From Nitrospira sp. CR1.2 (GTDB lineage Bacteria > Nitrospirota > Nitrospiria > Nitrospirales > Nitrospiraceae), in contig WIAG01000029.1 in the NCBI GenBank assembly GCA_014055495.1, positions 1 to 44,933 on the forward strand: a stretch of DNA of 44,933 nt. The letters run 5' to 3'. Below the pieces are notes generated by a model. That model was not told where the DNA came from, did no database searches, and saw nothing but the letters and a program-made list of their open reading frames with translations. Position numbers and translations under genes: made by a program. This document shows, piece after piece, positions 8,901 through 16,075 of the stretch (position 1 is the stretch's first letter; each line of letters opens with the position of its first letter).

Positions 8901-8923
8901 GCGCTGAATGCGAGCACTTTCAT
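5915..8923 (-). CDS. Membrane histidine kinase with duplicated polytopic sensor, GAF, HisKA and HATPase domains
   Basis: A 1002-residue sensor kinase. Residues 1-490 are almost entirely membrane segments and consist of two similar units. Each ends in the same kind of stretch (YTIVRYRLMNISVV near 215, and AYAIARYDLMDISFV near 465), so the histidine-kinase 7TM sensor appears duplicated. A GAF-like domain follows (about 560-720), then HisKA with the phosphoacceptor His near residue 740 in FAHEIRNPLTS. The ATPase domain has an N box (LFINAMEA), G1 (DSGPGIE) and G2 (GTGLGLTIAHQ). There is no receiver domain and no response regulator beside it. It starts 33 bases after the upstream PilZ-fusion gene stops, so the two are probably co-transcribed. 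The architecture recalls PrsK-type kinases. Confidence 0.9.
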   Translation of the reverse strand: MKVLAFSALVNALAATGLGLFVYFRDPAAARNRIYGLYCLSIAFWSIFYCGWQLTESKDLAVSLLRLVMAGASLIPVLYFHHTVTFLDITARHDRALKLGYALAGFFLLADTTPWFVAGVRPAMSFAFWPVPGPFFHPFLLYFLWYVVYATSLVGVALRDANGIRRHQYAYMLVASVIGYAGGATNFPLWYGIPLLPYGTVLITVYTALMAYTIVRYRLMNISVVLNKGLGYAIVLAIIVVATSIGAILSNRATGHSTPPLLAGTLFLICAFWVLSNNPRSSSNTVFSAVCGAACLWLFGCFMLFSASREDEALLWVRVIYTGVVFLPALTYHFAQRLAWGAVQDRLILPNYLAGGLFWGLLFTPYLVDGQYVYYWGRYPKAGLLHPWLVAYVVTGGGFTAYRLYQGYRFHLASTPLLGAQLKYTFVAIALGFLASLDFLQNYGVGFYPVGYLLAGLSVTVVAYAIARYDLMDISFVPSRPKVMLSIKLMGLIPAYMMILLVIRIFTGTFHYLLAGVLFGLFVVVSSGLANLQKGVERAIGQTLFRERYDAYDTLVQFSRSLVAILELKSLTKELVQTLARVMNIKTASVYVLDKEQGVYSLTASYGFVSRDVAVPPIKMESEFPRVLLRTETAMVREEIEYDKADTDHLGLLDTLKGLESEVCIPLVSKERLVGFCNLGRRANHGMYSTEELALLKTLAQHAAIAIDNALLYEDLRRSQLLMRRTDRLRSLETMAGGFAHEIRNPLTSIKTFVQLAPDRRDDVEFMEQFSQVVCEDVERIERLVHEILDYARYMTPKLTQENLNDVVSSCLYFIEVKASSKAITIQKELEADLPYVKLDRQQIKQVLLNLFINAMEAIGGEQGGRLSVRTRRLVKPANEPWVQIEVEDSGPGIEPQDLDHIFDPFYTTKHESGEREGTGLGLTIAHQIVQEHGGYVEVLSELGHGTKFMVNLPVNPPLAEWQAAQPAYDDGRKLAGSFLARPHLGLDERLGKPGPAVKART

Positions 8924-8956
8924 ATCAGGTACTCTGACATGGCCTGAGTCGAGTCA

Positions 8957-11686
8957 TCATGCAGCAATCGTGACATTAGCCAGGCCTTTATCGGCCACGG
9001 CAATCAGCGCTTGATTCCCGAATGTGGAATATACCCGCGGGCGTGAGACACCCGCCGCGCGCAAGAGTCCTTCGAATTCAGCCTGGTAGTGGAACTGGAA
9101 TGTGCCTTCGCCTTCGCGCTCCTTGATTCTACCAGAATTATCAAGGAGTCGACGGCCTTCCTCGATTTGATCGGGCGTCTGTGCCGTATCCACAAAATTG
9201 CGATAGATGGCCGAGAGGTCGGCGTAGGGTTTGAGGTTGGAGATCACCAGCCGCCCGTGAGGAGCCAGCACGCGCAGATACTCTCGAAGCGTCGACAAGG
9301 GATCACGCACGTACCCTAACACGAGGTTGCAAACGACACGGTCGAAGGACTGGTCGGGAAACGGCAGCGGGCTTTCTAAGTCCGCCTGGCACAGGCGCAT
9401 CGACATAGGCACATACGCTCGCAGCCCTTCGTAGAATTGTCCCTGCAGCGTCGCGCCGACTTGCTCGAAGTTGACCGTCGCCTGTGCCAACGCCGCCGGT
9501 ACGAAATCGAGTCCCACGTATTCAGGTGAAAGAAAATTTCCACGACGCGCATATCGCTGCCGGAACGCCTCATTCAGCTGGAGGAACACACCGAAGTTAC
9601 CGTTCCCGCAGCCCGCATCCAGAATCCGCTCGCCCTGGTGACAATCGCCCATCAACCGATAAAGGTGGTCCATCAGCCGCCAAAAATCCGCGACGTTCGG
9701 AATGGTCTGAAAATGTTGTAGATAGTCCTGCCAGAAGGCCACATGGTCGGATTTTCTCATCGGCCGACGCGTCTTGCTCCGCTCACGTTCCGCGCGATTC
9801 TGCGCCCCGATCTCGCGATGCGAGGGCTCCACGATCCGTTCCTGACGCCGCTCCGGCCACAACTCCTGCTGACAGCACAAGGCGATTTGGCGATAGACCG
9901 TCCGTGCCTTTCGCGGACTTTCCTGGAGGCGATGCAAGGCACCGGGGACTTCAAACGAATGGCGCAGGTTCGGACCCATCGCCTCGGACACGGACGCGAT
10001 GGAGGCCGGATCGACCCAGGCATCCTGCTCGGCATGGAACAACACGACCGGAGTCCGCAGACGCTCGGCATCGCGCTGTGTCGTGGCAACATCCGCATAC
10101 CCAGCCTGCACTGCATGCTCAAGCCAACGATCGGCATCGATCGTCAGCCCAAGGATATTCACCACGCCCTTGCACACACCGGCCAGATGCTCGCCGATGA
10201 GATCCTCCTGGTGGACCGCCTGCAATGTATGGCGGACATCCATAATGCCGTTGATCAACATCAGTAAGCGCACGTGAGAGACACGTCCCGTCACCTTGAG
10301 CGCCACGCGTCCAGCGAGGCTGGTGGCCACCAGACCGATGGGGCGACCCGGCCATCGCCCGGCCACATGATCGAGCACGGTTTCCAAATCGGTTTCCATG
10401 TCGTCAAGACGGAATTGCGTGACCAGTCCGTCGCTCTCTCCGACATGATTAACATTGTCGTATCGCACGACCTCGAAGCCGTTGCTCGCAAGGTAATAGG
10501 CCAGCGGCACATAGTCGCGCTTGCTTTCTCCATACCCCGGAGCCAAGACCACAATGGGCGCATCGTCGGCCGACGCCGTGCGCGAACGGTCATGGCACAG
10601 CACGATTCGCTCTCCTGAAACCCGGGCACATTCCGAAAACTCACTGATGACGGAAGGGCCTTCCGGTCGAGTCTCCACACCCCCGACCGGGACCTGGGCC
10701 AGTAGTTGTTCGATGACATCTTCGGCCTCCTTCGCCACCGGAAAAAACCGCACTCCCGCCAGCACAGTCCGTCCTGCCACCGGAACGCATCCAGGGCGCA
10801 CATCGGCCGAACCAGGCTTCGTCCAGACCACCTCACCGACCACGGAGCAGCGCTCGGTCGGCACGATATCCTTCGACAAGTCCCGAGGCCTGCCGGTGGG
10901 TGTCCAGCGGAGTTCAAGCTTGGAACCCAGCACATCCTCTTCGACCGAGAGGCGAACACAGGCTCCATTCGAGGTGAGATCCGTCGTCAATGCATCGGCA
11001 CACAGCCGCATACCCGTATGATTTTTGAGACTGACCTCCGTGTTCAAGCCGACGACCACCCGTGGCTGGCTCCGCCGTTCCCGACGAGCGCGTTCTGCCC
11101 CCCGCACAAGTGCCAAGCAAGCGGGAGCGGTCGGTGCGGGAGACGTCCCGGCCTCGATCAGGGCCTCCTCCTGCTCTTGGGCAACCAATGCCGCCGTTAC
11201 ACGAAGATCCGTCATTCCGGCATGCCCTTCACTCAGTAGCGCCGCCAGCACTCGCTCATCTGCGGCGCTCAGATGGACAAACTGGATGGCCAGCGTCATC
11301 ATGGACTGCCGCGTGCCCACCCCAAGCACATCCTCAGACGCACGGATGCCGCAGACCATACCCACACTTTCGAGCGCGGCGGCTTCACGTCCCAGACTGA
11401 GCATCATCTGCTGATTCAGCATCGCAGGAATCTCTGCGAGAAACTCCATCGAGAGGCCGCCGAGGCTGAGGCTCCTGGTCATCCCCCTCCACGTCTGTCC
11501 TTGAAATCGAAGCTGGGTGGGTAGGCGAAGCGTCAGGCGACGGGAGGCACGCCGCTCCGCGACGGAGAGCGACCAAGCCTCGCCTGTTTTTTTCTTCTCA
11601 GCGACTGGAACGATTCGGCTATCCTCTGACCCGTGAGGGTCGATCACAACTTTTTCGAGATTGCACGTCGCCACCTGGTTCGACAT
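8957..11686 (-). CDS. PilZ-PilZ / LuxD-like acyltransferase-thioesterase / SAM methyltransferase fusion
   Basis: A 909-residue soluble fusion. Residues ~45-155 are PilZ-like (RRASRR, then RSLSLGG). A second PilZ-like unit spans ~200-330 (RRSQPR, then TDLTSNG). Both keep the RxxxR part of the c-di-GMP motif, but the second part is altered: Ser replaces Asp/Asn in the first and Thr replaces Ser in the second. Residues ~355-605 resemble LuxD myristoyl-ACP thioesterases/acyltransferases (NHVGESDG, nucleophile Ser456 in VATSLAGR, acid in AEQDAWVDP, His585). Residues ~645-909 form a class I SAM methyltransferase (ILDAGCGNGNFG). The start at 11686 follows GGGAGGAACT; a longer frame lacks a ribosome binding site. 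The kinase gene follows 33 bases on. I infer a cyclic-dinucleotide-responsive lipid- or acyl-modifying enzyme; substrate unknown. Confidence 0.85.
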   Translation of the reverse strand: MSNQVATCNLEKVVIDPHGSEDSRIVPVAEKKKTGEAWSLSVAERRASRRLTLRLPTQLRFQGQTWRGMTRSLSLGGLSMEFLAEIPAMLNQQMMLSLGREAAALESVGMVCGIRASEDVLGVGTRQSMMTLAIQFVHLSAADERVLAALLSEGHAGMTDLRVTAALVAQEQEEALIEAGTSPAPTAPACLALVRGAERARRERRSQPRVVVGLNTEVSLKNHTGMRLCADALTTDLTSNGACVRLSVEEDVLGSKLELRWTPTGRPRDLSKDIVPTERCSVVGEVVWTKPGSADVRPGCVPVAGRTVLAGVRFFPVAKEAEDVIEQLLAQVPVGGVETRPEGPSVISEFSECARVSGERIVLCHDRSRTASADDAPIVVLAPGYGESKRDYVPLAYYLASNGFEVVRYDNVNHVGESDGLVTQFRLDDMETDLETVLDHVAGRWPGRPIGLVATSLAGRVALKVTGRVSHVRLLMLINGIMDVRHTLQAVHQEDLIGEHLAGVCKGVVNILGLTIDADRWLEHAVQAGYADVATTQRDAERLRTPVVLFHAEQDAWVDPASIASVSEAMGPNLRHSFEVPGALHRLQESPRKARTVYRQIALCCQQELWPERRQERIVEPSHREIGAQNRAERERSKTRRPMRKSDHVAFWQDYLQHFQTIPNVADFWRLMDHLYRLMGDCHQGERILDAGCGNGNFGVFLQLNEAFRQRYARRGNFLSPEYVGLDFVPAALAQATVNFEQVGATLQGQFYEGLRAYVPMSMRLCQADLESPLPFPDQSFDRVVCNLVLGYVRDPLSTLREYLRVLAPHGRLVISNLKPYADLSAIYRNFVDTAQTPDQIEEGRRLLDNSGRIKEREGEGTFQFHYQAEFEGLLRAAGVSRPRVYSTFGNQALIAVADKGLANVTIAA

Positions 11687-11719
11687 AGTTCCTCCCCCGA
11701 AAGATTGAGCGCCGGTCCA

Positions 11720-11738
11720 TTCATCGCCTGGCGATGAA
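11720..11738. promoter_or_regulatory. Palindrome upstream of the PilZ-fusion gene
   Basis: TTCATCGCC-T-GGCGATGAA is a perfect 9-bp palindrome 34 bases upstream of the start codon and downstream of the predicted promoter. It could be a repressor site or a 5' UTR hairpin. The 11687-12260 gap also holds the promoter listed next; I see nothing else clear in it. Confidence 0.4.
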
Positions 11739-11924
11739 CACAGAGTGCTCATCGTCGCCCGCTTACACATTGCGTTCCGGGCGAGGCTGGACTCTTGCAA
11801 GCGCACGAACGATTCCAGGGGGACAGGGAGAGGTCGAACGATCGAAACAGGGACGGGTCAGCGGCACACACAGCCTCAGTGTAGGCACACAGCGACCACT
11901 CAACGTGGCGTAGATTCGAAGGTT

Positions 11925-11952
11925 ATTCTAGGGAATTAGACATATTTGTCAA
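11925..11952 (-). promoter_or_regulatory. Sigma70-type promoter for the PilZ-fusion/kinase operon
   Basis: On the minus strand a perfect TTGACA (11952-11947) is followed after 16 bases by TAGAAT (11930-11925). Initiation near 11918 would give a 5' UTR of about 230 bases that contains the palindrome at 11720-11738. Confidence 0.6.
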
Positions 11953-12260
11953 CTTATCCGGCGGAAAAGGTCTTGCCCCCTACTACTATCAACCTAGTTG
12001 TTCCCTACAGGGCCGACCGTCCGTACCCTTCTGGGATGTTCCTTCGTCCGCATCGTTTCAGCCAGTCAGCCCACTGACGTGTGTCACGATCCTGACACAC
12101 ATGTCGGCACATCGGTCGTCTCATTCCCCCTCTAGTTCCCGCTCATTTCATTGCGACAGAGATGTGAGCCCGGACGCCTGCAGCGTGAGTACCTACCGGT
12201 TGCTTTGACCGCAGAGCTATGCTACCCACTGGGCCTGACCTCCACCCTGTGTACATCATC

Positions 12261-12656
12261 ATGCGGCCGACAGGCTTCAGACGTCATGCGACTCTTGTGA
12301 TCCTTCTGGCCAGCGGCCTCCAGGTCGGCTGCCAGAGTACTCTGCCTGTCACCGAAGGTTATCCCCATCAACAGCGGCTCCAGGGAAAAACGAAGCAAGA
12401 GGTGCTGACCTGTGCTGGCGTCCCCCTACAGGAGCGAGCAGAGGGACCGCTCACCATGCTCCGGTACTACAAAGAAGCGCCCCTCTTAGAAGAGTCCATG
12501 GTGGGCTCGAGGAGCAGCCGCCCGACCGTGCATCACGGCTGCTGGGCGACCGTCTTACTACGGAATGAGCGAGTCGACCAGGTCGGCTACCGCTTCGTGC
12601 CGAATTCCGTCGATGCCTCAAACGATTGCGAAGCGATCTTCGCCAACTGCCCCTAA
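12261..12656 (+). CDS. Small exported protein, possible SmpA/BamE-like lipoprotein
   Basis: A 131-residue protein with a typical export signal (basic start, hydrophobic LVILLASGL) and a Cys at residue 24 in LQVGC. The position fits a lipoprotein, but Gln at -3 is atypical, so lipidation is uncertain. The motif GKTKQEVLTCAGVP resembles the helix at the start of SmpA/BamE-like folds. Four more cysteines follow. I chose Met at 12261 because it sits directly before the signal; an upstream Met at 12219 is possible, and neither has a strong ribosome binding site. The stop TAA shares a base with the next gene's ATG, so the two are translationally coupled. Confidence 0.65.
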   Translation: MRPTGFRRHATLVILLASGLQVGCQSTLPVTEGYPHQQRLQGKTKQEVLTCAGVPLQERAEGPLTMLRYYKEAPLLEESMVGSRSSRPTVHHGCWATVLLRNERVDQVGYRFVPNSVDASNDCEAIFANCP

Positions 12657-13576
12657 TGATGCAGCGTCAACACAAGGGGCGGCGAGTTCTCCGGTTGGCA
12701 CTCCTGGCCTGCTGCCTCCCATTCCTGACCTATGGACCACCACCTGCCCATGGACTCGAAAAGTATGGTCGACCGCTCCCGTCCATGGACGAACCGAACC
12801 ACGAAACCAGGGAAGAAGAGGAAACGCTCTTCGGCGGGTACTTGCTGACGGGCGCCTTCGTGAAAAACCCCACCTTTGCCGCTAGACCGGACAATACGGG
12901 TCTGGTCGGCATGCGCCACATGCTGCATCTCGAAACAGACCTCTACAAACAATACTTGACCTTTTACACCGATCAGAACTTTTTCTCGGACCGCACCAAC
13001 GGCTGGATCACGCTATCGGAATGGGATGCCACGTTTGCCTTCACGGGGGTCATCGATCGGTTCAATTGGCGCTTGCAGTACGAGCATGATGCGCCCCTCG
13101 ACCGCCGCGGCCTCAAGCAAGCCTATGCGGACGCGCTGGTGACCGCGCGGTTTCAGGCAACCCAGGATTTCACTTGGTGGCGCCGCACGTTTCCCAATCA
13201 GAACCTTACGGCCTATGCCGGAGCCGGCTGGCTGTTTCACAACAGCCAGTACTTTGCCCGCCCGAACAACACCGGCCGCGCCCTGTTCCGTTACGTCGCC
13301 CATGCCGACCTGGATCTGTACAAAAACAAGGTCGTGCTTTATGCCGACACGAACCTGTTTACCGACCGGGAAGCGAACAATACCCTGAACCCGACGGAAC
13401 TCGACTGGATCGTGGGCATCGCCCTGCGCTGGAAGGACACGGAGCTGGCCTTCTACCGCGAAGAAGACCGGCCACTGGATCAAGCCGGGCTCGTCCAAAA
13501 GTATTATGCGGTGCAACTGCGATTCGCGTTCGATGTATCGAAGGGTGCCATGGAGCGAGTCGGTCTCAGGAGATAA
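12656..13576 (+). CDS. Secreted protein with two homologous repeats, probably outer-membrane associated
   Basis: A 306-residue protein with a signal peptide (basic QRQHKGRRVLR, hydrophobic LALLACCLPFL, cleavage near AHG). The mature part consists of two copies of a ~110-residue unit. Copy 1 begins at NTGLVGMRHM and carries DLYKQYLTFYTDQNFFSDR and APLDRRGLKQAYA. Copy 2 begins at NTGRALFRYV and carries DLYKNKVVLYADTNLFTDR and RPLDQAGLVQKYY. Alternating aromatic and polar residues suggest beta strands, as in small outer-membrane barrels. I recognise no named family. The start at 12656 overlaps the preceding stop (TAATG). A weak hairpin at 13609 separates it from the convergent pafA gene. Confidence 0.75.
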   Translation: MMQRQHKGRRVLRLALLACCLPFLTYGPPPAHGLEKYGRPLPSMDEPNHETREEEETLFGGYLLTGAFVKNPTFAARPDNTGLVGMRHMLHLETDLYKQYLTFYTDQNFFSDRTNGWITLSEWDATFAFTGVIDRFNWRLQYEHDAPLDRRGLKQAYADALVTARFQATQDFTWWRRTFPNQNLTAYAGAGWLFHNSQYFARPNNTGRALFRYVAHADLDLYKNKVVLYADTNLFTDREANNTLNPTELDWIVGIALRWKDTELAFYREEDRPLDQAGLVQKYYAVQLRFAFDVSKGAMERVGLRR

Positions 13577-13608
13577 GGCGGGAACATCGCGAGCATTGAC
13601 CTACGCAA

Positions 13609-13628
13609 TGCAGGGGCGCAACCCTGCA
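13609..13628. terminator. Hairpin between convergent genes
   Basis: TGCAGGG-GCGCAA-CCCTGCA forms a 7-bp stem between the repeat protein gene (+) and pafA (-). No T-run follows on either strand, so it is only a possible terminator. Confidence 0.35.
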
Positions 13629-13646
13629 AGGCCACCCAACTCCCGC

Positions 13647-15167
13647 TCATCCAGCATCGTGTCGGTCCGGCAATGCTGATTGCCCAGCAAGATGGCTGCG
13701 CACATCCTGCACATAGGTCCTGAACGGGTCGGCCATAAAGAAGGGCGAGGCCCCCCGCAGCTTAAAATTCGACCAATTGATAATGTAGTCGTACGAGGTG
13801 TGGTCGTCATATTCCTGCGGGGTCTCCTGTTCCGGCTCGGCCCCGCCTCCGGATAAGAGGTGACGGACCAACTCCCCGCGGCCGAACGCGCGGGTGTTTC
13901 GAGGCGGATGGTCCTGCGCGAGTTGGACAACCTTCTCCGTCGTCAACCGTGGCGCGCGCCCCTCCTCTTCAAGCCCGTAACAGAGACCCCGCTCCGGATG
14001 TAGATTGTGGTATTCGAGATCAAGGCTCTTCAACATGGGATCATCCCAGGCGACCTGCTCCGCATCCCGATAGGTGTCCAACAACCACAACTTCGAGGCC
14101 CAATCGATCCGACCCACCAGCGTCTCGTATCCATGTCGCAAATCGGCCAGGACCGATTCCCACTGAGCGAGCACCCAATCGGTTTCTTCATCCTGCCCCC
14201 GGCAATGGCGCTGCGCCGCGGCAAGAAATTGCTCCTGCACATCGATGGCAGAAATAGACTGCCCCGACTCCAGTCGCACAATCCATTGGCGCTCCGGATC
14301 ACGTGAAATGTCCTGCAACGCCTCGACCGGCTCACTGATCCCAAGTCCGCGAGGCGCCTGCCCGGCTTCGATCAGTTGCAACACCAACCCCGTAGTCCCC
14401 ATTTTCAACGCCGTGGCGTACTCGGCCATGTTCGAATCGCCGCACAGCAGATGAATACGTCGATACTGATTGGGGTCGGCCAACGGCTCATCCCGCGTGT
14501 TCACAATCGCCCGATTGTGCTGCACCCATTCGAAGAAATCGTTCACGATGTAGTCGGCCCGTTGGGAAATCTGGAACGGCACGATCGACCGGTCTTGGGC
14601 ATCCCGCAGCCCCGGCCGATGCAAAATGAGCCCGCCGATTTGCACCCACTCATTGGGATCACTGGCGCAACCGATTCGCCCGGCGCCGGTGAAAATCTGC
14701 CTGGTGACTAAGAAGGTGACCAAAGGCCCAAGCCCGCGCCTGGAGAAGGGAAACTGACGGCTCACCAGATAGTTTTCATGCGAGCCAAACGTCGCGTCGG
14801 TTTCGTGGTCGATATTATTCTTGATCAGAGACACCGTGGCGTCCAAACCCAACGCGGTGATGGCTTGTTGAATGATCCGGTCGCCGGCTCGGTCCGAGGC
14901 CACCAGATCCGCCAGCGTGGTGCATTCCGGCGACGCATATTCCAGATGCCCCATGTCGATGTAGAGCCGACCGGCATTGATCAAGAACCCGCCGTTACCG
15001 GGCGGTTCATCGTGACCGCGATGATGGAGATCGAGCAGCCCACGCCGATCCACACGAAAGATGTGATCGCGAATACGCTGGGCCACCCATGAGGGAGAGT
15101 ACTCCGGCCGATCCTGGTTCACCAGGAGGCCATACTCCGTTTCGAGTCCGAAGATACGATTCAACAT
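13647..15167 (-). CDS. pafA: Pup--protein ligase
   Basis: PafA phosphorylates the C-terminal Glu of Pup with ATP and joins it to substrate lysines. The 506-residue protein opens with the family motif IFGLETEYG and has the ATP/Mg-binding LIKNNID and GSHENYLVSR. The probable catalytic Asp lies in LYIDMG, and TRDEPLAD and GDSNMAEYATALK follow. The C-terminal PafA-type domain ends in DPFRTYV. Compared with the mycobacterial enzyme as I recall it, about 13 residues are inserted before the catalytic strand (HHRGHDEPPGN) and the usual SHPEY is HLEY. It lacks the long N-terminal loop of Dop, which separates it from the paralogue at 17182-18702. It is the last gene of the proteasome run, 9 bases after prcA. 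Confidence 0.92.
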   Translation of the reverse strand: MLNRIFGLETEYGLLVNQDRPEYSPSWVAQRIRDHIFRVDRRGLLDLHHRGHDEPPGNGGFLINAGRLYIDMGHLEYASPECTTLADLVASDRAGDRIIQQAITALGLDATVSLIKNNIDHETDATFGSHENYLVSRQFPFSRRGLGPLVTFLVTRQIFTGAGRIGCASDPNEWVQIGGLILHRPGLRDAQDRSIVPFQISQRADYIVNDFFEWVQHNRAIVNTRDEPLADPNQYRRIHLLCGDSNMAEYATALKMGTTGLVLQLIEAGQAPRGLGISEPVEALQDISRDPERQWIVRLESGQSISAIDVQEQFLAAAQRHCRGQDEETDWVLAQWESVLADLRHGYETLVGRIDWASKLWLLDTYRDAEQVAWDDPMLKSLDLEYHNLHPERGLCYGLEEEGRAPRLTTEKVVQLAQDHPPRNTRAFGRGELVRHLLSGGGAEPEQETPQEYDDHTSYDYIINWSNFKLRGASPFFMADPFRTYVQDVRSHLAGQSALPDRHDAG

Positions 15168-15176
15168 AATAACCGA

Positions 15177-16016
15177 TCAGGCAGGGCTCGCCGTACTGAT
15201 GCCGGACGGCAACAAGCCCCCCAATTCGTCGGAGCCGAGCGCGCGGTATTTCGACGAACCGGGCCCATTGCGCTCCAAGAGAATGCATTCCAAGGATTTC
15301 TCGGTCACAGTCTGCCGCACATGGGCCAGCAAGGAGTCCTTACCCGGTAGAGTCGAGGCATCCCCGGCTGTCGTATCCGCGGGCGCGAGGCCGGGAGTCT
15401 CCTCCCCTTCCGCAGCACTCGAGGCCGCTTGCGCCAGGGAACCGACGGCCCAAGCGCAGAGAGCCGTCTCAACCGCCTGCTTCAACGGGGCCTGCTCGAA
15501 GCCGGGTTGGGAGTCCAAGTACCGCCCCATCTGCGCCTGAACAGTGGCGGTCGCACCCAGCGACGCCCAACGCCGACTCTCTTCAAACGTGCCGTCGTAA
15601 TTGATGGTCAGGAACAGGTCCCGCTCCGGCCTGGTGCCTAACTCAGCGAGAAGAATCTTCACGATAAACGGCGCCTTGTAGATTTCTTCGAAGGCCTGCT
15701 TGATGGCGGGGGCCAGCCCATACTTCATCAATCGAGCGCCGGTCACATCAGACGGGGACCGGTTGAATCCCTCGATGTGCGCCATCTCCAGCAGGGAGAA
15801 CCGCAGCTTCTCCAGATCAGCCGGATGCCCCATGCCGCCAAGGGCAATGCGATCATAGATTTCATACAGCTTGGGTGTGCCACGGCTCGCCGTCAGCATC
15901 AGAATACCGTCGGCATAGGCGGACGCCACGACCGGCGCGCCTTTCGTAAACTGCTCATCGAGATAGTGCCGTCGGTTGCCGACCGCCTCGATCCACCGAT
16001 AGGGTTCTTCGTACAT
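15177..16016 (-). CDS. prcA: 20S proteasome alpha subunit
   Basis: The alpha subunit forms the outer, gating rings of the 20S core. The 279-residue protein has the actinobacterial-type alpha fold (ASAYADGILMLTASRGTPKLYEIYDRIAL, in register with the AGDRR segment of beta subunits) but no N-terminal catalytic Thr. The last ~75 residues, after SLAQAASSAAEGEETPG, are low-complexity and may be a flexible tail, as in other bacterial PrcA proteins. It ends in STASPA with no obvious ATPase-docking feature of its own. prcB ends 59 bases upstream. Confidence 0.9.
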   Translation of the reverse strand: MYEEPYRWIEAVGNRRHYLDEQFTKGAPVVASAYADGILMLTASRGTPKLYEIYDRIALGGMGHPADLEKLRFSLLEMAHIEGFNRSPSDVTGARLMKYGLAPAIKQAFEEIYKAPFIVKILLAELGTRPERDLFLTINYDGTFEESRRWASLGATATVQAQMGRYLDSQPGFEQAPLKQAVETALCAWAVGSLAQAASSAAEGEETPGLAPADTTAGDASTLPGKDSLLAHVRQTVTEKSLECILLERNGPGSSKYRALGSDELGGLLPSGISTASPA

Positions 16017-16075
16017 CAGATGTCACCTTTATCCATCATCACGCCTGTGCCGTCGCGCAGGATGAAACTCGCGGC

